Assembly: GCF_002899945.2 (NCBI RefSeq)
Contig: NZ_PPEG02000002.1
Coordinates: forward strand, 535,918-599,917
DNA from: Chryseobacterium viscerum
Lineage (GTDB): Bacteria; Bacteroidota; Bacteroidia; Flavobacteriales; Weeksellaceae
Length of the DNA stretch: 64,000 bases
Direction of reading: 5' to 3'
This document shows, piece after piece, positions 16,862 through 27,727 of this stretch (the stretch's first letter is position 1; every line of letters starts with the position of its first letter). The translations under genes and the position numbers were made by a program. Below the pieces are notes generated by a model. The model saw only the letters and a program-made list of their open reading frames with translations. It was not told where the DNA came from and made no database searches.

Positions 16862-19800
16862 TATTCTCCTGCTATCTTCTTTCGCTACGAAAGGCGCAGA
16901 TCTCTACTGGATCGGAGGCAGCGGCAGGTGGAGTGATATTAATCACTGGTCCCTGAGTTCTGGGAATTCAGGGGGTCAGCTATCCCCAAGTATTCCCCAG
17001 GCAGGAGATAACGTGATCTTTGATCATAATTCAGGTTTTACAGCAAATAGTAAAACCGTCTCCATCAATCAGGAATCCTCATGCCATCATTTTTCCATTA
17101 CAGGAGCTATCCAAGCTCCGGTATTTGAAGGAACGATCCTCCATATCTATGGAACTGCCGATTTTCAAACCGGGACTATTATAAATAGTACTATTTATTT
17201 CAGATCCCGTGACACCGACTCGGTGAGTTTTAATTCAGAGGTAAGAGGTTCTGCAGCGATATATTTTATAGGAAGCGGCTTATATCAAATTAGTGGAACC
17301 CTGAACAGTACCGGAAAAATGTATTTTTTACAGGGATCACTCAATTTTGGTTCCAGCAGGATTACAACGGGCTTTTTTGATCAAACCGGTTGCTGCGGCT
17401 CTGTACCATCGGCTGTGGTAGAACCGCGGTCTTTAGATTTAGGATCGTCCATTGTTACCCTCACCGAAAGAAATTCACAACTCAGCGGATCGCCATCATG
17501 GAATTATACCGGAACCACACTCATCGGAGGTACTTCTCAAATTAACCTAACCAAAGGAGCTGATGACGGATACGGCGTTTCTTTTATAGGAAAGAATGGA
17601 CATATCTATCATAATGTCAGCTTTACCAGTAGAGCAAATCCGATCAATCCATCTGCCTATGGATGGTACTCCGTCGCAGAAGGGAATTGTACCTTTAATA
17701 ATCTGACCTTTGCAAGTTCAGGATTTATTTCCTCTAACTGCACGATAGATACCCTGAACCTCGCCAGGTCAAAGACCTATTTTGTGTATGGAGCTCAAAA
17801 TATCAGTGTTATTAATAATCCGACACAGGATTGTGAGGAATTATGGACGTTAAGCGGTTACGGAGGTAAACAAGCCGTTATAAAAAGTAATCGCCCACTG
17901 AACTTGCGCAATGTCAGGCTCAATTACCTTAAAGCTGTAGGTACAGGGTTATTTTCTATCGATAACGGAATTGATGGCGGACAGAATTCAGGTTGGGTTT
18001 TTACAAATACCCCTAAAGATTTCTATTGGATCGGTGGTGGTGGGAACTGGAATGATCCCGCCCATTGGACTGTTAATGCCGATGGAACTCCTTCTGGAGG
18101 ATGTCTGCCGAGCCGTAATGATAATGTATTTTTCACCCGATTTTCGGGAGAAATTTCTTCGGCAGATCCCGTGATCGTTAATTCCCCTGATGCTGAGTGT
18201 AAAAATATTTCCTGGAACGACGTGCCGGGAAATCCTGTCTTTACAACCGCAGCTCCAAAAGATATGCTCAGTATTTTCGGTTCAAGCACATGGCAGAAAG
18301 GAATGGTCTACCAAATTGCCACAACCCGATATATGAGCCCCGATACAGAAAATACCCTTACCTCAAATGGAATAACTATTTACGGGAATACTGAGTTCTC
18401 AACTGGCGGTGGGTGGATCTTGAATGATGCTTTTTCAAGCCCTGAAAACGATATACTCTTTAGAAACGGGCATCTCAATACCAATAACCAAGCGGTAACG
18501 GTGAGAAATTTCGGCTCTGCGACTTCGGGACTCGGAGTTCGTACCTTAACTCTGGGAAGTTCACTTATCACGGTTAATGGCAATTGGTCGTATATCAACT
18601 ATGGCGGATCAGCGATCCATCTGAATGCAGGTACCAGCCGGATCAATTTAACCTCAGACAACGCATATTTTTATTATCATTCAGGACTCACGTACCACAA
18701 TCTGGCATTTACTGCCGGGGGCAGTGCCAATTTATCTTCATTACTATACAGTACAACAACTCCCTGCACCTTCAATAGCGTAACCTTTGCAGGCAGTGCT
18801 TTTATTAATGCAGGGGGTAATCCTACACCTATTGCAACAACAAATCTCCATTTATCTGCTTCAAAGAAATATGTGTTGGGAACGAATATGGAAGTGAAGA
18901 TCGGTAATTTAACTATTGACGGTCCTGTTTGCAGCGGTATGACGGATATCAGCTCTTATTCAGGGCTCACAAAAGCCAGGCTGAATTTAGTGAGTCCCGC
19001 TACTATTACGGGTGCCAGACTCAACGGTATCCATGCCACCGGTTCTACCTTGACTGTTACAGGGGGGATAGACGGTGGCAATAATCAAAATGTTGTAATT
19101 AGCCCGGCCACATCACGAAATTTCTACTGGATCGGAGGAAGCGGAAATTGGAGTGATCCCAAACACTGGACAGAAACTTCTAATGGAAGTGCTGATCCGG
19201 CGAACACCTGTCTACCGGGAGCGATGGATAACGTATTCTTTAACCGCTACTCCGGTACAGACTATATCCTAAGTTTTGATGTTCCCGCCAATTGTAATAC
19301 CATGACCTGGGAAGAAGTACCGGGAAGTAAGCCGGTACTCAAAGGTCTTCAGGCAAATCCCTTAAACATCAATGGCTCACTGGTATTACAAACCGGGATG
19401 GATTATGATGTAGAGCGCACCAACTTTGTAGGCAATACGTCAGGGAATACCATCACCACTCACGGCGTGACGATGGATTATTCCGCAGCGAATGTTTCAG
19501 GAAAAGGCGTATTTTTTAATAGTGCTTCCGGTACCTGGTCATTGTCCGATACTTTTAACGTCAAAAATTTTGGAGTACTCAGCGGTACTTTTGACACCAA
19601 TAATCAAACGGTCAATGCTGATAACTACTTCTCTATTTCAGGGAGCGCAGCGTCTGTCCTTAATTTGGGCTCATCGGCAATTAACATCGCAGGATATTGG
19701 GATGGCGCAGGTATTTCAAAATTGAATGCCGGGACTAGTATCATCAATATGATGGGTACCATGCCGGATTCCAATTCCTCGGGAGGCGGAGTGAATAACA

Positions 19801-22706
19801 ATGAGTTTAGGTCCAAGCCCGGGCTTGTGTATAACGATCTTTATTTTCTAAATAAAGCATTACCGGGAAAGATCATTGGATATGATGCTACGAGCGGAAA
19901 TACCTTTAATACCGTAAGTTTTGCCGGAGAATCAAGCATTAATGGTTCAAATCAATTTAATATTCTGACATTAGGAACAGGTAAAAACAGCCGCCTGATG
20001 CCGGGTTCCACCCAAACGGTTAACCGGCTGATCGCAAGTTCATCTTGCCGATTTTGGAATCTTGATAATAACTGTATTTCTGAAAGCTCTTCCTGTAATT
20101 CAACTCCAAAAGCCATCATTAAAACTCTTTCGAACTTATCACTCAATAACGTTAGGATGAGCGGTATTGCAGTAATCGGTGGGGCGAGTTACACGGCGAC
20201 AGGCATTGATTTAGGAAATAATTCGGGATGGATTTTTTCTCAGCCAAAGGCGAAGGATTTATATTGGATCGGTGGCAGCGGCTCCTGGAATGATCCGAGT
20301 CATTGGACGACTCATTCAGATGGAACCCCATCGGAAGGAGGCTGTCTGCCGACCCGCTTTGATAATGTTTTCTTTAATGAGTATTCGGGTGAAAGTCCTG
20401 TAATCAATATTCCCCAATTAGCAGACTTCCATGATATGACCTGGAATAAGGTGCCGGGTAAACCTACCATTGGAGGAGCATTATCCTGTTATGGATCAAT
20501 GACTTTGCAGTCTTCTTTATCGCATGTTGGAGGCGTTCAATTTCTATCCTCAGAGCCAGGAAGCACCATTACAACAAATGGGGCTATTGTTGCCACAAAC
20601 TTTGATATGAATTTTTCGGGTACCGGCAGCTATACTTTCTTAGATGACTTTACGACCCATACCAGGATTAATTTCACGAGTGGAATACTCAATACCAATG
20701 GGAAAACCGTTAAAGCCTTATCTTTTAATGGCGGAAACAGAGGTGATAGACAATCACTCATATTGGGCGGCTCAAAAATCTATTTGACAGGTGAAGGCTG
20801 GTTGTACACCGGTGCCCATTTAGATGCGGGAACAAGCAACATTGAGTTAACACAGTCTGCCAACGAGTTTAAAGGAAAAGATGGTGATCTGTACCATACT
20901 ATCACTTTTAATGCCGGTGATAATCATAATAACGTTTTGTATGGAGGTATTTTGGTTGATAGTCTTATATTTTCTTCTAAAAATTCTACTTACCAAGTCG
21001 AAGCCGGTAAAACCATAACGGTCAATAATTTATTAAAAATAAGCGGCACTAACTGTTCTACCGTTCAGATACAATCGACAGATGCCGGAAAACAAGCCAG
21101 CCTTTGTGTAAAAGGGGGTAACACCACTTTTAATTTCATCTCCATAAAAGATATTAACGCATCCTGCCTTCCTTTTACGATCCTTCCACAGAGTACCAAT
21201 GCCGGGAATACCACTAATATTACCTTTCAGCTAAGTCCGGGAACAGGAATTGGTGCTTTAGGACCGGATATAAAAATTTGTGCCGGCAGTCTGCCGATCA
21301 TGCTAGATGCCGGTGCGTTGATGCCCAATGACAATTCGGATATTCAGTGGATGAATCTAACCACCGGTGAGATCTTGGGGAGCGGGATCAGGCAGACGAT
21401 CACTGCCGGAGGGACTTATCGCATTAAAGTGGTCTACGGTTCCAACTGCGAAGTAACAGATGATATCGTGATTACCATAGATCCTGTCACCAATCTTGCT
21501 GCCCAAATCAAAATCACCCAGCCCACCTGCACTGTTGCCAGTGGGGCAATTAATATAACGCCAACGAAAGGGATACTGTATAGTGTCAATGGAAGCCCAT
21601 ATTCAGAAACTTTGTATTACCATCTTGTAAGCGGTAAACATACAATCACTGCAAAAAACGCTTCGGGATGCCTAAGTGATACTGTCATTGTTACAATAGA
21701 TCCACAACCATTACCTCCCACAGCAAGCATTAGCTATGGAATGGGTGAATTTCAGGCAATAGGAAAAGTGGATGTTGTACAAAGCGGTCAAGCCGGAGGA
21801 AGTTTTTCTTCCTTTCCTGCAGGTTTGATAATTGATCCCAAAACAGGAAGTATAGATCTGGCAAGTTCTACTCCCAATCAGTCTTATTCAATTACCTACA
21901 CTTTTTCTCATGGAGGTTGCACAGGCAGTACCACTGCTTCAATAAGAATAAACCTTTCGCCGGTTACCATTGCTTATCCTTTTCAAGATTATTGTGCGGT
22001 CGGCAGCGTAAAAGTTCATCAAACAGGCCTTACAACCGGTAAGTACACCGCGAGTCCATCGGGACTAAAAATCAATGAACTGACCGGTACTATTGATTTG
22101 TTAGGAAGTCTTCCCGGAATGTATGAGGTAATTTACACCTATAACGATGGTTCTCTACGAAAAACAGCAGTTACGACCATTATGGTCAATGCACTCCCCA
22201 CCATTACCATAACAAGTGACCTTGGAACAGAGATTTTAAAAGGACAAACGCTCACCTTAACTGCTTCGGGTGGTACGAGCTACGCATGGATTGGTACAGA
22301 TATTCAGAGCGGACAGAATACGACATCAATAAAAGTCAGTCCAAAAGAGACAGCCACGTATAAAGCCATTGCCACCAATTTGGGCGGATGTACTGCTGTT
22401 ACAGAAATTACCATTATAGTCAAAGAAGATATGAGTTTAATCCCAAATAATGTGATTACCCCCAATGGTGACGGAAAAAATGATACCTGGATCATCAAAA
22501 ACATAGAAGCTTATCCCAATAACAGGGTATATATTTATGACAGAGCGGGACGATTACTGTATAGCAAAGCCGGGTATTCCAATGACTGGGATGGAACTTT
22601 ACATGGAAAGCTTCTGAGTGAAGATGCCTATATCTATGTTATAGAGCCCGGAAATGGGAAGCACTTCATTAGGGGAACGGTTTCTATTATTTGGGATCAT
22701 CAATAA
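16839..22706 (+). CDS. large T9SS-exported repeat protein with CHU_C sorting domain
   Basis: About 1955 residues from the ATG at 16839, which directly begins a signal peptide (KIPAFICILLLSSFATKGA) and has AGCAGG 7 bp upstream. A start at 16788 would add 17 residues. Four large repeats of about 370 residues each open with a W-I-G-G-x-G-x-W-x-D-x-x-H-W motif (about residues 21, 394, 761 and 1140), with beta-helix-like stretches between. Two Ig/Cadherin-like repeats follow. The last about 90 residues (NNVITPNGDGKND ... YIYDRAGR) are a gliding-motility/type B T9SS sorting domain. Probable surface or secreted adhesin; function unproven. Confidence 0.88.
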   Translation: MKIPAFICILLLSSFATKGADLYWIGGSGRWSDINHWSLSSGNSGGQLSPSIPQAGDNVIFDHNSGFTANSKTVSINQESSCHHFSITGAIQAPVFEGTILHIYGTADFQTGTIINSTIYFRSRDTDSVSFNSEVRGSAAIYFIGSGLYQISGTLNSTGKMYFLQGSLNFGSSRITTGFFDQTGCCGSVPSAVVEPRSLDLGSSIVTLTERNSQLSGSPSWNYTGTTLIGGTSQINLTKGADDGYGVSFIGKNGHIYHNVSFTSRANPINPSAYGWYSVAEGNCTFNNLTFASSGFISSNCTIDTLNLARSKTYFVYGAQNISVINNPTQDCEELWTLSGYGGKQAVIKSNRPLNLRNVRLNYLKAVGTGLFSIDNGIDGGQNSGWVFTNTPKDFYWIGGGGNWNDPAHWTVNADGTPSGGCLPSRNDNVFFTRFSGEISSADPVIVNSPDAECKNISWNDVPGNPVFTTAAPKDMLSIFGSSTWQKGMVYQIATTRYMSPDTENTLTSNGITIYGNTEFSTGGGWILNDAFSSPENDILFRNGHLNTNNQAVTVRNFGSATSGLGVRTLTLGSSLITVNGNWSYINYGGSAIHLNAGTSRINLTSDNAYFYYHSGLTYHNLAFTAGGSANLSSLLYSTTTPCTFNSVTFAGSAFINAGGNPTPIATTNLHLSASKKYVLGTNMEVKIGNLTIDGPVCSGMTDISSYSGLTKARLNLVSPATITGARLNGIHATGSTLTVTGGIDGGNNQNVVISPATSRNFYWIGGSGNWSDPKHWTETSNGSADPANTCLPGAMDNVFFNRYSGTDYILSFDVPANCNTMTWEEVPGSKPVLKGLQANPLNINGSLVLQTGMDYDVERTNFVGNTSGNTITTHGVTMDYSAANVSGKGVFFNSASGTWSLSDTFNVKNFGVLSGTFDTNNQTVNADNYFSISGSAASVLNLGSSAINIAGYWDGAGISKLNAGTSIINMMGTMPDSNSSGGGVNNNEFRSKPGLVYNDLYFLNKALPGKIIGYDATSGNTFNTVSFAGESSINGSNQFNILTLGTGKNSRLMPGSTQTVNRLIASSSCRFWNLDNNCISESSSCNSTPKAIIKTLSNLSLNNVRMSGIAVIGGASYTATGIDLGNNSGWIFSQPKAKDLYWIGGSGSWNDPSHWTTHSDGTPSEGGCLPTRFDNVFFNEYSGESPVINIPQLADFHDMTWNKVPGKPTIGGALSCYGSMTLQSSLSHVGGVQFLSSEPGSTITTNGAIVATNFDMNFSGTGSYTFLDDFTTHTRINFTSGILNTNGKTVKALSFNGGNRGDRQSLILGGSKIYLTGEGWLYTGAHLDAGTSNIELTQSANEFKGKDGDLYHTITFNAGDNHNNVLYGGILVDSLIFSSKNSTYQVEAGKTITVNNLLKISGTNCSTVQIQSTDAGKQASLCVKGGNTTFNFISIKDINASCLPFTILPQSTNAGNTTNITFQLSPGTGIGALGPDIKICAGSLPIMLDAGALMPNDNSDIQWMNLTTGEILGSGIRQTITAGGTYRIKVVYGSNCEVTDDIVITIDPVTNLAAQIKITQPTCTVASGAINITPTKGILYSVNGSPYSETLYYHLVSGKHTITAKNASGCLSDTVIVTIDPQPLPPTASISYGMGEFQAIGKVDVVQSGQAGGSFSSFPAGLIIDPKTGSIDLASSTPNQSYSITYTFSHGGCTGSTTASIRINLSPVTIAYPFQDYCAVGSVKVHQTGLTTGKYTASPSGLKINELTGTIDLLGSLPGMYEVIYTYNDGSLRKTAVTTIMVNALPTITITSDLGTEILKGQTLTLTASGGTSYAWIGTDIQSGQNTTSIKVSPKETATYKAIATNLGGCTAVTEITIIVKEDMSLIPNNVITPNGDGKNDTWIIKNIEAYPNNRVYIYDRAGRLLYSKAGYSNDWDGTLHGKLLSEDAYIYVIEPGNGKHFIRGTVSIIWDHQ

Positions 22707-22825
22707 AATATCAGATCCTACAAAATTATTCAACAAAAGAATCAAGACCCTCAAACCCAAACATCCTCAAAATCAATATCGATGCAGATAACGATTCCAA
22801 TTTTATACAACTTAATTAAGAAGAC

Positions 22826-23716
22826 ATGAAAACAATTCAAAATATCATCATCACCATAAGTTTGTTGCTGATGAGCAGTACAACGTATGGACAGCTTAAC
22901 CCGATGGGAAGCATCTACTTTCAAAATCAATACGCAGCCAACCCTGCCATGGCAGGCATACAGGAAGGCTGGGTCATTAATGGTGCTTATAAAGTCCAAT
23001 GGACGGCAATTGACGGAGCGCCTTCCATGCAGACCCTTACCGCTACTTATGGGCTACCCGACAGGAAACTCGGATTTGGACTGAATTTTTATAACGAAAA
23101 CGCAGGGGTTATCCGCAGAAACAGTGTAAAAGGAACCTACGCATACCACATTCCGTTAAATGACAATCGCAGTTTTTTGGATTTTGGAATATCAAGCAAT
23201 ATCATCAGTGAATGGATCGACTTTAATAAAGTGGTTGGTGACCCGGAAGATCAGAGTCTTCATCAGTTTAACATCCGTCCGTTGTATGTGGAGGGAGATT
23301 TTGGAATCAGTTACAGGAACGAACGGTTAACGGTTCAGGGAAGTTTATCTAACATAAAGCGACTGCTCACTACAGATCTCACAAGAAATGTGATTGACAG
23401 GTCATTGTATATGGGAGCGGTAAGCTATACATTCTTTTATCAAAGTGGCATTATATCAAGCATAGAGCCTAAAATCATGTATCGTGGGGTAGAAAATTAT
23501 AAAGACCTCATTGATCTTGGTGCCCAGGTTCAATGCTACAACGACAAACTGATGCTCAGTGCCATTTATCACAGTACCAATGCTGTCACTTTTGGTGCCG
23601 GAACTTTTTATCAGAATAAACTTCGGATACTCTGTTTGTACACAAGTGGTACCTCTGATCTCAGGAAATACAGCAATGGAGAATTTGAGATCGCTTTACA
23701 ATATCAATTCAAATAA
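22826..23716 (+). CDS. PorP/SprF family type IX secretion membrane protein
   Basis: A 296-residue outer-membrane beta-barrel with a signal peptide ending TYG-Q at about 23. It has the family start (LNPMGSIYFQNQYAANPAMAG) and alternating aromatic strands through to the C-terminal LQYQFK. PorP/SprF paralogues commonly sit beside genes for type B sorting-domain proteins and are thought to help their attachment or export, as here 119 bp after the CHU_C gene. A partially paired hairpin without a T run lies at 23725-23752. Confidence 0.9.
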   Translation: MKTIQNIIITISLLLMSSTTYGQLNPMGSIYFQNQYAANPAMAGIQEGWVINGAYKVQWTAIDGAPSMQTLTATYGLPDRKLGFGLNFYNENAGVIRRNSVKGTYAYHIPLNDNRSFLDFGISSNIISEWIDFNKVVGDPEDQSLHQFNIRPLYVEGDFGISYRNERLTVQGSLSNIKRLLTTDLTRNVIDRSLYMGAVSYTFFYQSGIISSIEPKIMYRGVENYKDLIDLGAQVQCYNDKLMLSAIYHSTNAVTFGAGTFYQNKLRILCLYTSGTSDLRKYSNGEFEIALQYQFK

Positions 23717-23959
23717 GAAAAAAGAAAGCAGTCCATTCACAATATGGGCTGCTTCGTAACTGAAATTTTTAAAATAAAAAGTGGAAAGGGATCCTATTAT
23801 TAAAAGATTACATTTCCGATGTAGCACTTTAACAGCGAGTTACGTTTTATTGTATAGTATAATTGTAAGAACTGAAAACCTGCATTATTTGCTCTCTTCA
23901 ACATTGCCGGTTTCAGATACCTATTAACCTAACCATTTTATAAACTTTAATTAACTGCT

Positions 23960-24433
23960 ATGAATACTATTACTATTAAATCCCTTTTAGCATTATCCTT
24001 TTCAGCTGCAATTTTAATGGGCTGCACTAAAAAATCCGATAACATGATCATTTGCACACAGTCGATACCGCCTGTTTATTTGAATTTTAATGTCGTTGAC
24101 TCATCCACAGGACAAGATTTTTTTTTTTCTGCCACACCTGCCTTTGCGCTGAAAGAGATGTACTTTTTCAAAACAAAAGATGTAAACAGAAAGGATACCA
24201 TACGCCCGGTGATCGAAGGAACCGCAGGGGCAAGAATCTTTAAATTATCCCTAGACATTCCAAAGTCTCAAGACACCCTTATTATGAAGATTGGAAATAA
24301 GCCTGAAGATAAATTAGTCAGCAAGTTTAAAAGAACTCAGGAAGTATGTCCGGTTTGGGTCATTGACAAAATTTTTGTCAACAATCTGGAACTGACAGCT
24401 ACCCAGGGAAAATATCAGATCAAAAAAAATTAG
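23960..24433 (+). CDS. putative lipoprotein
   Basis: A 157-residue protein with a lipoprotein signal (hydrophobic core then LMGC, Cys at about 22). The mature domain is beta-rich with no recognised family. It could be surface-exposed or periplasmic. It lies in the T9SS cargo cluster, 243 bp after porP/sprF, with a weak TAnnTTTG context; function unknown. Confidence 0.72.
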   Translation: MNTITIKSLLALSFSAAILMGCTKKSDNMIICTQSIPPVYLNFNVVDSSTGQDFFFSATPAFALKEMYFFKTKDVNRKDTIRPVIEGTAGARIFKLSLDIPKSQDTLIMKIGNKPEDKLVSKFKRTQEVCPVWVIDKIFVNNLELTATQGKYQIKKN

Positions 24434-24548
24434 CCTGAACCTAAAAAGGTTCTGATGAATCTGTTAGGAGTGTCAATCAAACTCAAAAAGCCAATGTAAT
24501 TAGAATAGAGAACATTAACCAATTCTTAAAATAAAACCAGAAAAGATT

Positions 24549-26696
24549 ATGAAACCAATTCATCAACTGCTCAATCCGGTATTTCCAAGGTATTTTTATT
24601 ATCAGGGCTCCAGGGTGTACCTCAATACGGTACAAAACAAAATACTTATTGCTTTTAAAGAACCCACGAGTTTAGAAAATAAAAAAGGAATAGTAGAGAG
24701 GATTAATAAAAGTTTTGGGGAAGATGTATGGTCCTTCGATGAAGAAAATCGGATTGAAGATCAATTTTTGATATTGGATCTGCGGAGCTCCGCCAATGCG
24801 AAGTTAATAGAGGGTGTACAGATGCAATTCGATCAGCCGGAAATTGAGTATGTCAGTGCGGTCTTTACCACAGAAAACAGCCCGCAGGTTTTAATGGCTC
24901 TGACGAATCAGCTATTTGTAGGTGTTAAACCCGGCTATTCAACTCAGGATCTGGATGCATTATTGAAGGAATTTGGAGTGATATCTAAAAAAGAAGAATT
25001 TGGAGATCACATTTTTCTATTGACTGTAGAGGACAATGACAAGTTCGACAGCCTGGATATTGCCAATAAAATTTCAGAAAGTGAACGTATTGAATATGCC
25101 GAGCCTAGTTTCTTTCGTTCAATGCCCGTTTTAGGGTATACTCCTAATGATCCATTTTATTCATCTGAATGGCATATTCCAAGAATTGGTGCAGATAACG
25201 TCTGGTGCTGGGGCAACGCAGGCAGCTTTGTAAGAATTGGAATTATGGATGAAGGAATAAATACTTCACATCCGGATCTGTCTACCTTTTTCATGGGTTC
25301 ATATGATCCTACGGGACTCCCTTTAGGATATGATACTCATGGAACATTATGTGCAGGGGCAGCCCTTGAAGCAGGTGATAATTCGATTGGCGGATGCGGC
25401 GTAGCCTATATGGCTCACTTATATCAGATCCGGATCGGATACAATCCGACAACCGATCCTAACAATAAAGATTTTTACAGTACAGATGCCTGGGCGGTTG
25501 GAGGGTTGAATTATGCCTATTCTAATAATATCGATGTAGTAAGCTGCTCGTTTAGTATGGGATCGCCAAGTACTACATTTGACATCCGGCTGGCCTTTCT
25601 TGCAGATTCCGGAAGGGCGGGATACGGCGCTCTTGTTGTAGCGTCTACCGGTAATGATGGCCTACAAGGGATAGGCTATCCGGCAAGCCATTCAAAAGTT
25701 ATTGGAGTAGGATCATCCGGTTATTGGGATGAAAAATCTACCTTTTCCAATTACGGCTATAATATGAGCTTAATCGCTCCCGGTGAAAGTATCGTTTCGA
25801 CTACTTATACAGGAGGATACACGACAACTTTTAGAGGCACATCAGCTGCGACCCCCATAGCAGCAGGAGCCATAGCCTTGATCATACATGATAATATTTT
25901 TTTAAGCAGAACACAGGTAACTGAGGAGCTATTAATTAACTGTTGTGAAAAAGTCGGTCCTTATGACTATTATATGTCTGTCTATGGTATGAGAAGTTAT
26001 GAAACAGGCTACGGACGATTAAAAATTGATAAGTATTATGCAAATAAATACAAGATCGATGGTCCGAATTATTTTTGTGGCAGCCAGCAGCAATATTCCT
26101 TACCGATACTGCCATTCATAAATCCCCCCCTCTGGTCATCATCAAATCCTAATCTTCCGATAAACTCCTCGGGACTCCTGACCAATCCTCATCATGTAAA
26201 TGAGAGGACACTAGTAACCGCTACCCTTGTCGGGGGCATATGTGATATTGAAATTACAAAAAATGTTGCTGTCGGAACCTGCGCAGAAGAGTATTATGCC
26301 ATTGGAGACGGACCCAAACGTATTACTCTGGGCAACGACCCATCTGAAGTGGTCTATGTAAGGAATAACTCGGCAATATATTGGCCCGATTTCCCTTATA
26401 CCGGGGTAGTGTTTGGCTATGCTCCCAGAATCGGTCAGACTACTTTAAATCGCCCGGAAAACAGTTCACTGATTGCCAATACCCCGTATTCCTGGATGTG
26501 GGATTTTGATATGGAGGTTCTCGAAGTGATCTCGTATCCTCCAACCTGGACCATTGCTTATCCTTTTCCGACCATTAAAACAGGAGTAACAGCAATAACC
26601 ACCGGAGATGCATCAGGAACATTAGTAGTAAAGCTCGCGCCACCATGTGGTTCCGATCCGGTTATACTGACATTTAATATAGTTGGGATAGATTAG
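24549..26696 (+). CDS. S8 family (subtilisin-like) serine peptidase
   Basis: A 715-residue protein. The N-terminal about 190 residues look like two pro-domain-like repeats (QNKILIAFKEP and TNQLFVGVKPG). The catalytic domain at about 205-500 has a complete triad: D234 in IMDEGIN, H264 in THGTLCAGAA and S432 in GTSAATPIAAGA. The C-terminal part is beta-rich (Ig-like) and may bind substrate. No signal peptide is seen at the annotated start, unusual next to secreted proteins. A perfect terminator follows at 26753. Confidence 0.9.
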   Translation: MKPIHQLLNPVFPRYFYYQGSRVYLNTVQNKILIAFKEPTSLENKKGIVERINKSFGEDVWSFDEENRIEDQFLILDLRSSANAKLIEGVQMQFDQPEIEYVSAVFTTENSPQVLMALTNQLFVGVKPGYSTQDLDALLKEFGVISKKEEFGDHIFLLTVEDNDKFDSLDIANKISESERIEYAEPSFFRSMPVLGYTPNDPFYSSEWHIPRIGADNVWCWGNAGSFVRIGIMDEGINTSHPDLSTFFMGSYDPTGLPLGYDTHGTLCAGAALEAGDNSIGGCGVAYMAHLYQIRIGYNPTTDPNNKDFYSTDAWAVGGLNYAYSNNIDVVSCSFSMGSPSTTFDIRLAFLADSGRAGYGALVVASTGNDGLQGIGYPASHSKVIGVGSSGYWDEKSTFSNYGYNMSLIAPGESIVSTTYTGGYTTTFRGTSAATPIAAGAIALIIHDNIFLSRTQVTEELLINCCEKVGPYDYYMSVYGMRSYETGYGRLKIDKYYANKYKIDGPNYFCGSQQQYSLPILPFINPPLWSSSNPNLPINSSGLLTNPHHVNERTLVTATLVGGICDIEITKNVAVGTCAEEYYAIGDGPKRITLGNDPSEVVYVRNNSAIYWPDFPYTGVVFGYAPRIGQTTLNRPENSSLIANTPYSWMWDFDMEVLEVISYPPTWTIAYPFPTIKTGVTAITTGDASGTLVVKLAPPCGSDPVILTFNIVGID

Positions 26697-26752
26697 CAGC
26701 TGATTGAGTTAAACTACGGAATACAGGAGGTATATACCTATTTATTCTGCAA

Positions 26753-26783
26753 GGCTCATTTTAAAGTAAATGAGCCATTTTTA
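26753..26783 (+). terminator. rho-independent terminator after S8 peptidase
   Basis: GGCTCATTT (26753-26761) pairs perfectly with AAATGAGCC (26768-26776), followed by ATTTTTAT. It closes the T9SS cargo unit. A 12-bp palindrome AGGTATATACCT lies just before it. Confidence 0.8.
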
Positions 26784-27030
26784 TGATAATTTATGATGGA
26801 TTTTCAGCTGTTCCCATCACCATTATCCGGAAATTTCAGGTATTGCATCAGATGGATGGCTATCGCATTCTTCTGTTCATTACCTATTACAAGAATACAG
26901 GTTTTTACTTACGTTGGGCATACTTCTACAGAACCGGGCACAGCATATAGGCAAAATTCCCGGGACAATAAAACATCATTTTTTGAAATACAACGTAAAA
27001 AATTGCAAATTGCCTGAAAACCATCACGCA

Positions 27031-27663
27031 ATGACCAGAAAGATTACCAGTGGTCCCATCAGAGATAAAGAACGAACTAAGAAAAAACTCACGGATTCCG
27101 TAGGCAAAATCTTAAAAAAGCAAGGTTTTGCAGGATTAAATGCCAGGCAGATCGCTATGAAAGCCGGAGTACACCGCAAGCTGATCTACGAATACTTCGG
27201 CGGAATGGAAGGTCTTGTTGCCCAATATCTGAGCTCCCGGGATTACTGGCGGGTAAGCCTGGAGCATAGAGAGGCCATTATAGAGCAAAGCCGGAAAGAT
27301 TTTGGCAAACAGATGGCGTATACGCTCTTGGAGAATCAGTTTGATTCATTAATGAAGAGTGAAGAAATGCGTAACATCATTCATTGGGGAATCAGTGAGA
27401 GTTTAAAACCCCTTCAGGAACTCAATAAGGAGCGTGAACAGCTGGGTGAGGAAATTTTCACCAAGATCACTGATGACTATTTCCAAGACAAAGGCAAAAA
27501 TATGAGAGCAATAGAAGGTATTCTGATCGGTGGTATCTATTACCTTACCCTGCACGCTAAAATGAATGATGCTGCCATGTGCGGAATTGACATTAACACA
27601 CCGGAAGGAGAAACTGAGATCAAGAAAGCTCTTAAACAGATCATCGATTGGGCTTACTCGTAA
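27031..27663 (+). CDS. TetR/AcrR family regulator (paralogue 1)
   Basis: A 210-residue regulator. The N-terminal HTH (about 15-60: LNARQIAMKAGVHRKLIYEYFGG) is followed by a helical ligand/dimer domain. I chose the ATG at 27031 because it starts the conserved MTRKIT segment shared with the regulator at 40369; the open frame upstream to 26914 is unrelated. Both paralogues lie next to a copy of the 22-bp element (27920 and 40141). Confidence 0.86.
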   Translation: MTRKITSGPIRDKERTKKKLTDSVGKILKKQGFAGLNARQIAMKAGVHRKLIYEYFGGMEGLVAQYLSSRDYWRVSLEHREAIIEQSRKDFGKQMAYTLLENQFDSLMKSEEMRNIIHWGISESLKPLQELNKEREQLGEEIFTKITDDYFQDKGKNMRAIEGILIGGIYYLTLHAKMNDAAMCGIDINTPEGETEIKKALKQIIDWAYS

Positions 27664-27727
27664 AGAATTCTTCGTTTCTCTCTCCATTTTTAATTGATCA
27701 TATTTTAAATCTTTATTAGCTTTAAAA

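Noticed and set aside
26793..27017. Plus-strand frame and upstream extension before the TetR gene
   Set aside because: No similarity to TetR N-termini; the paralogue at 40369 fixes the true start at 27031.
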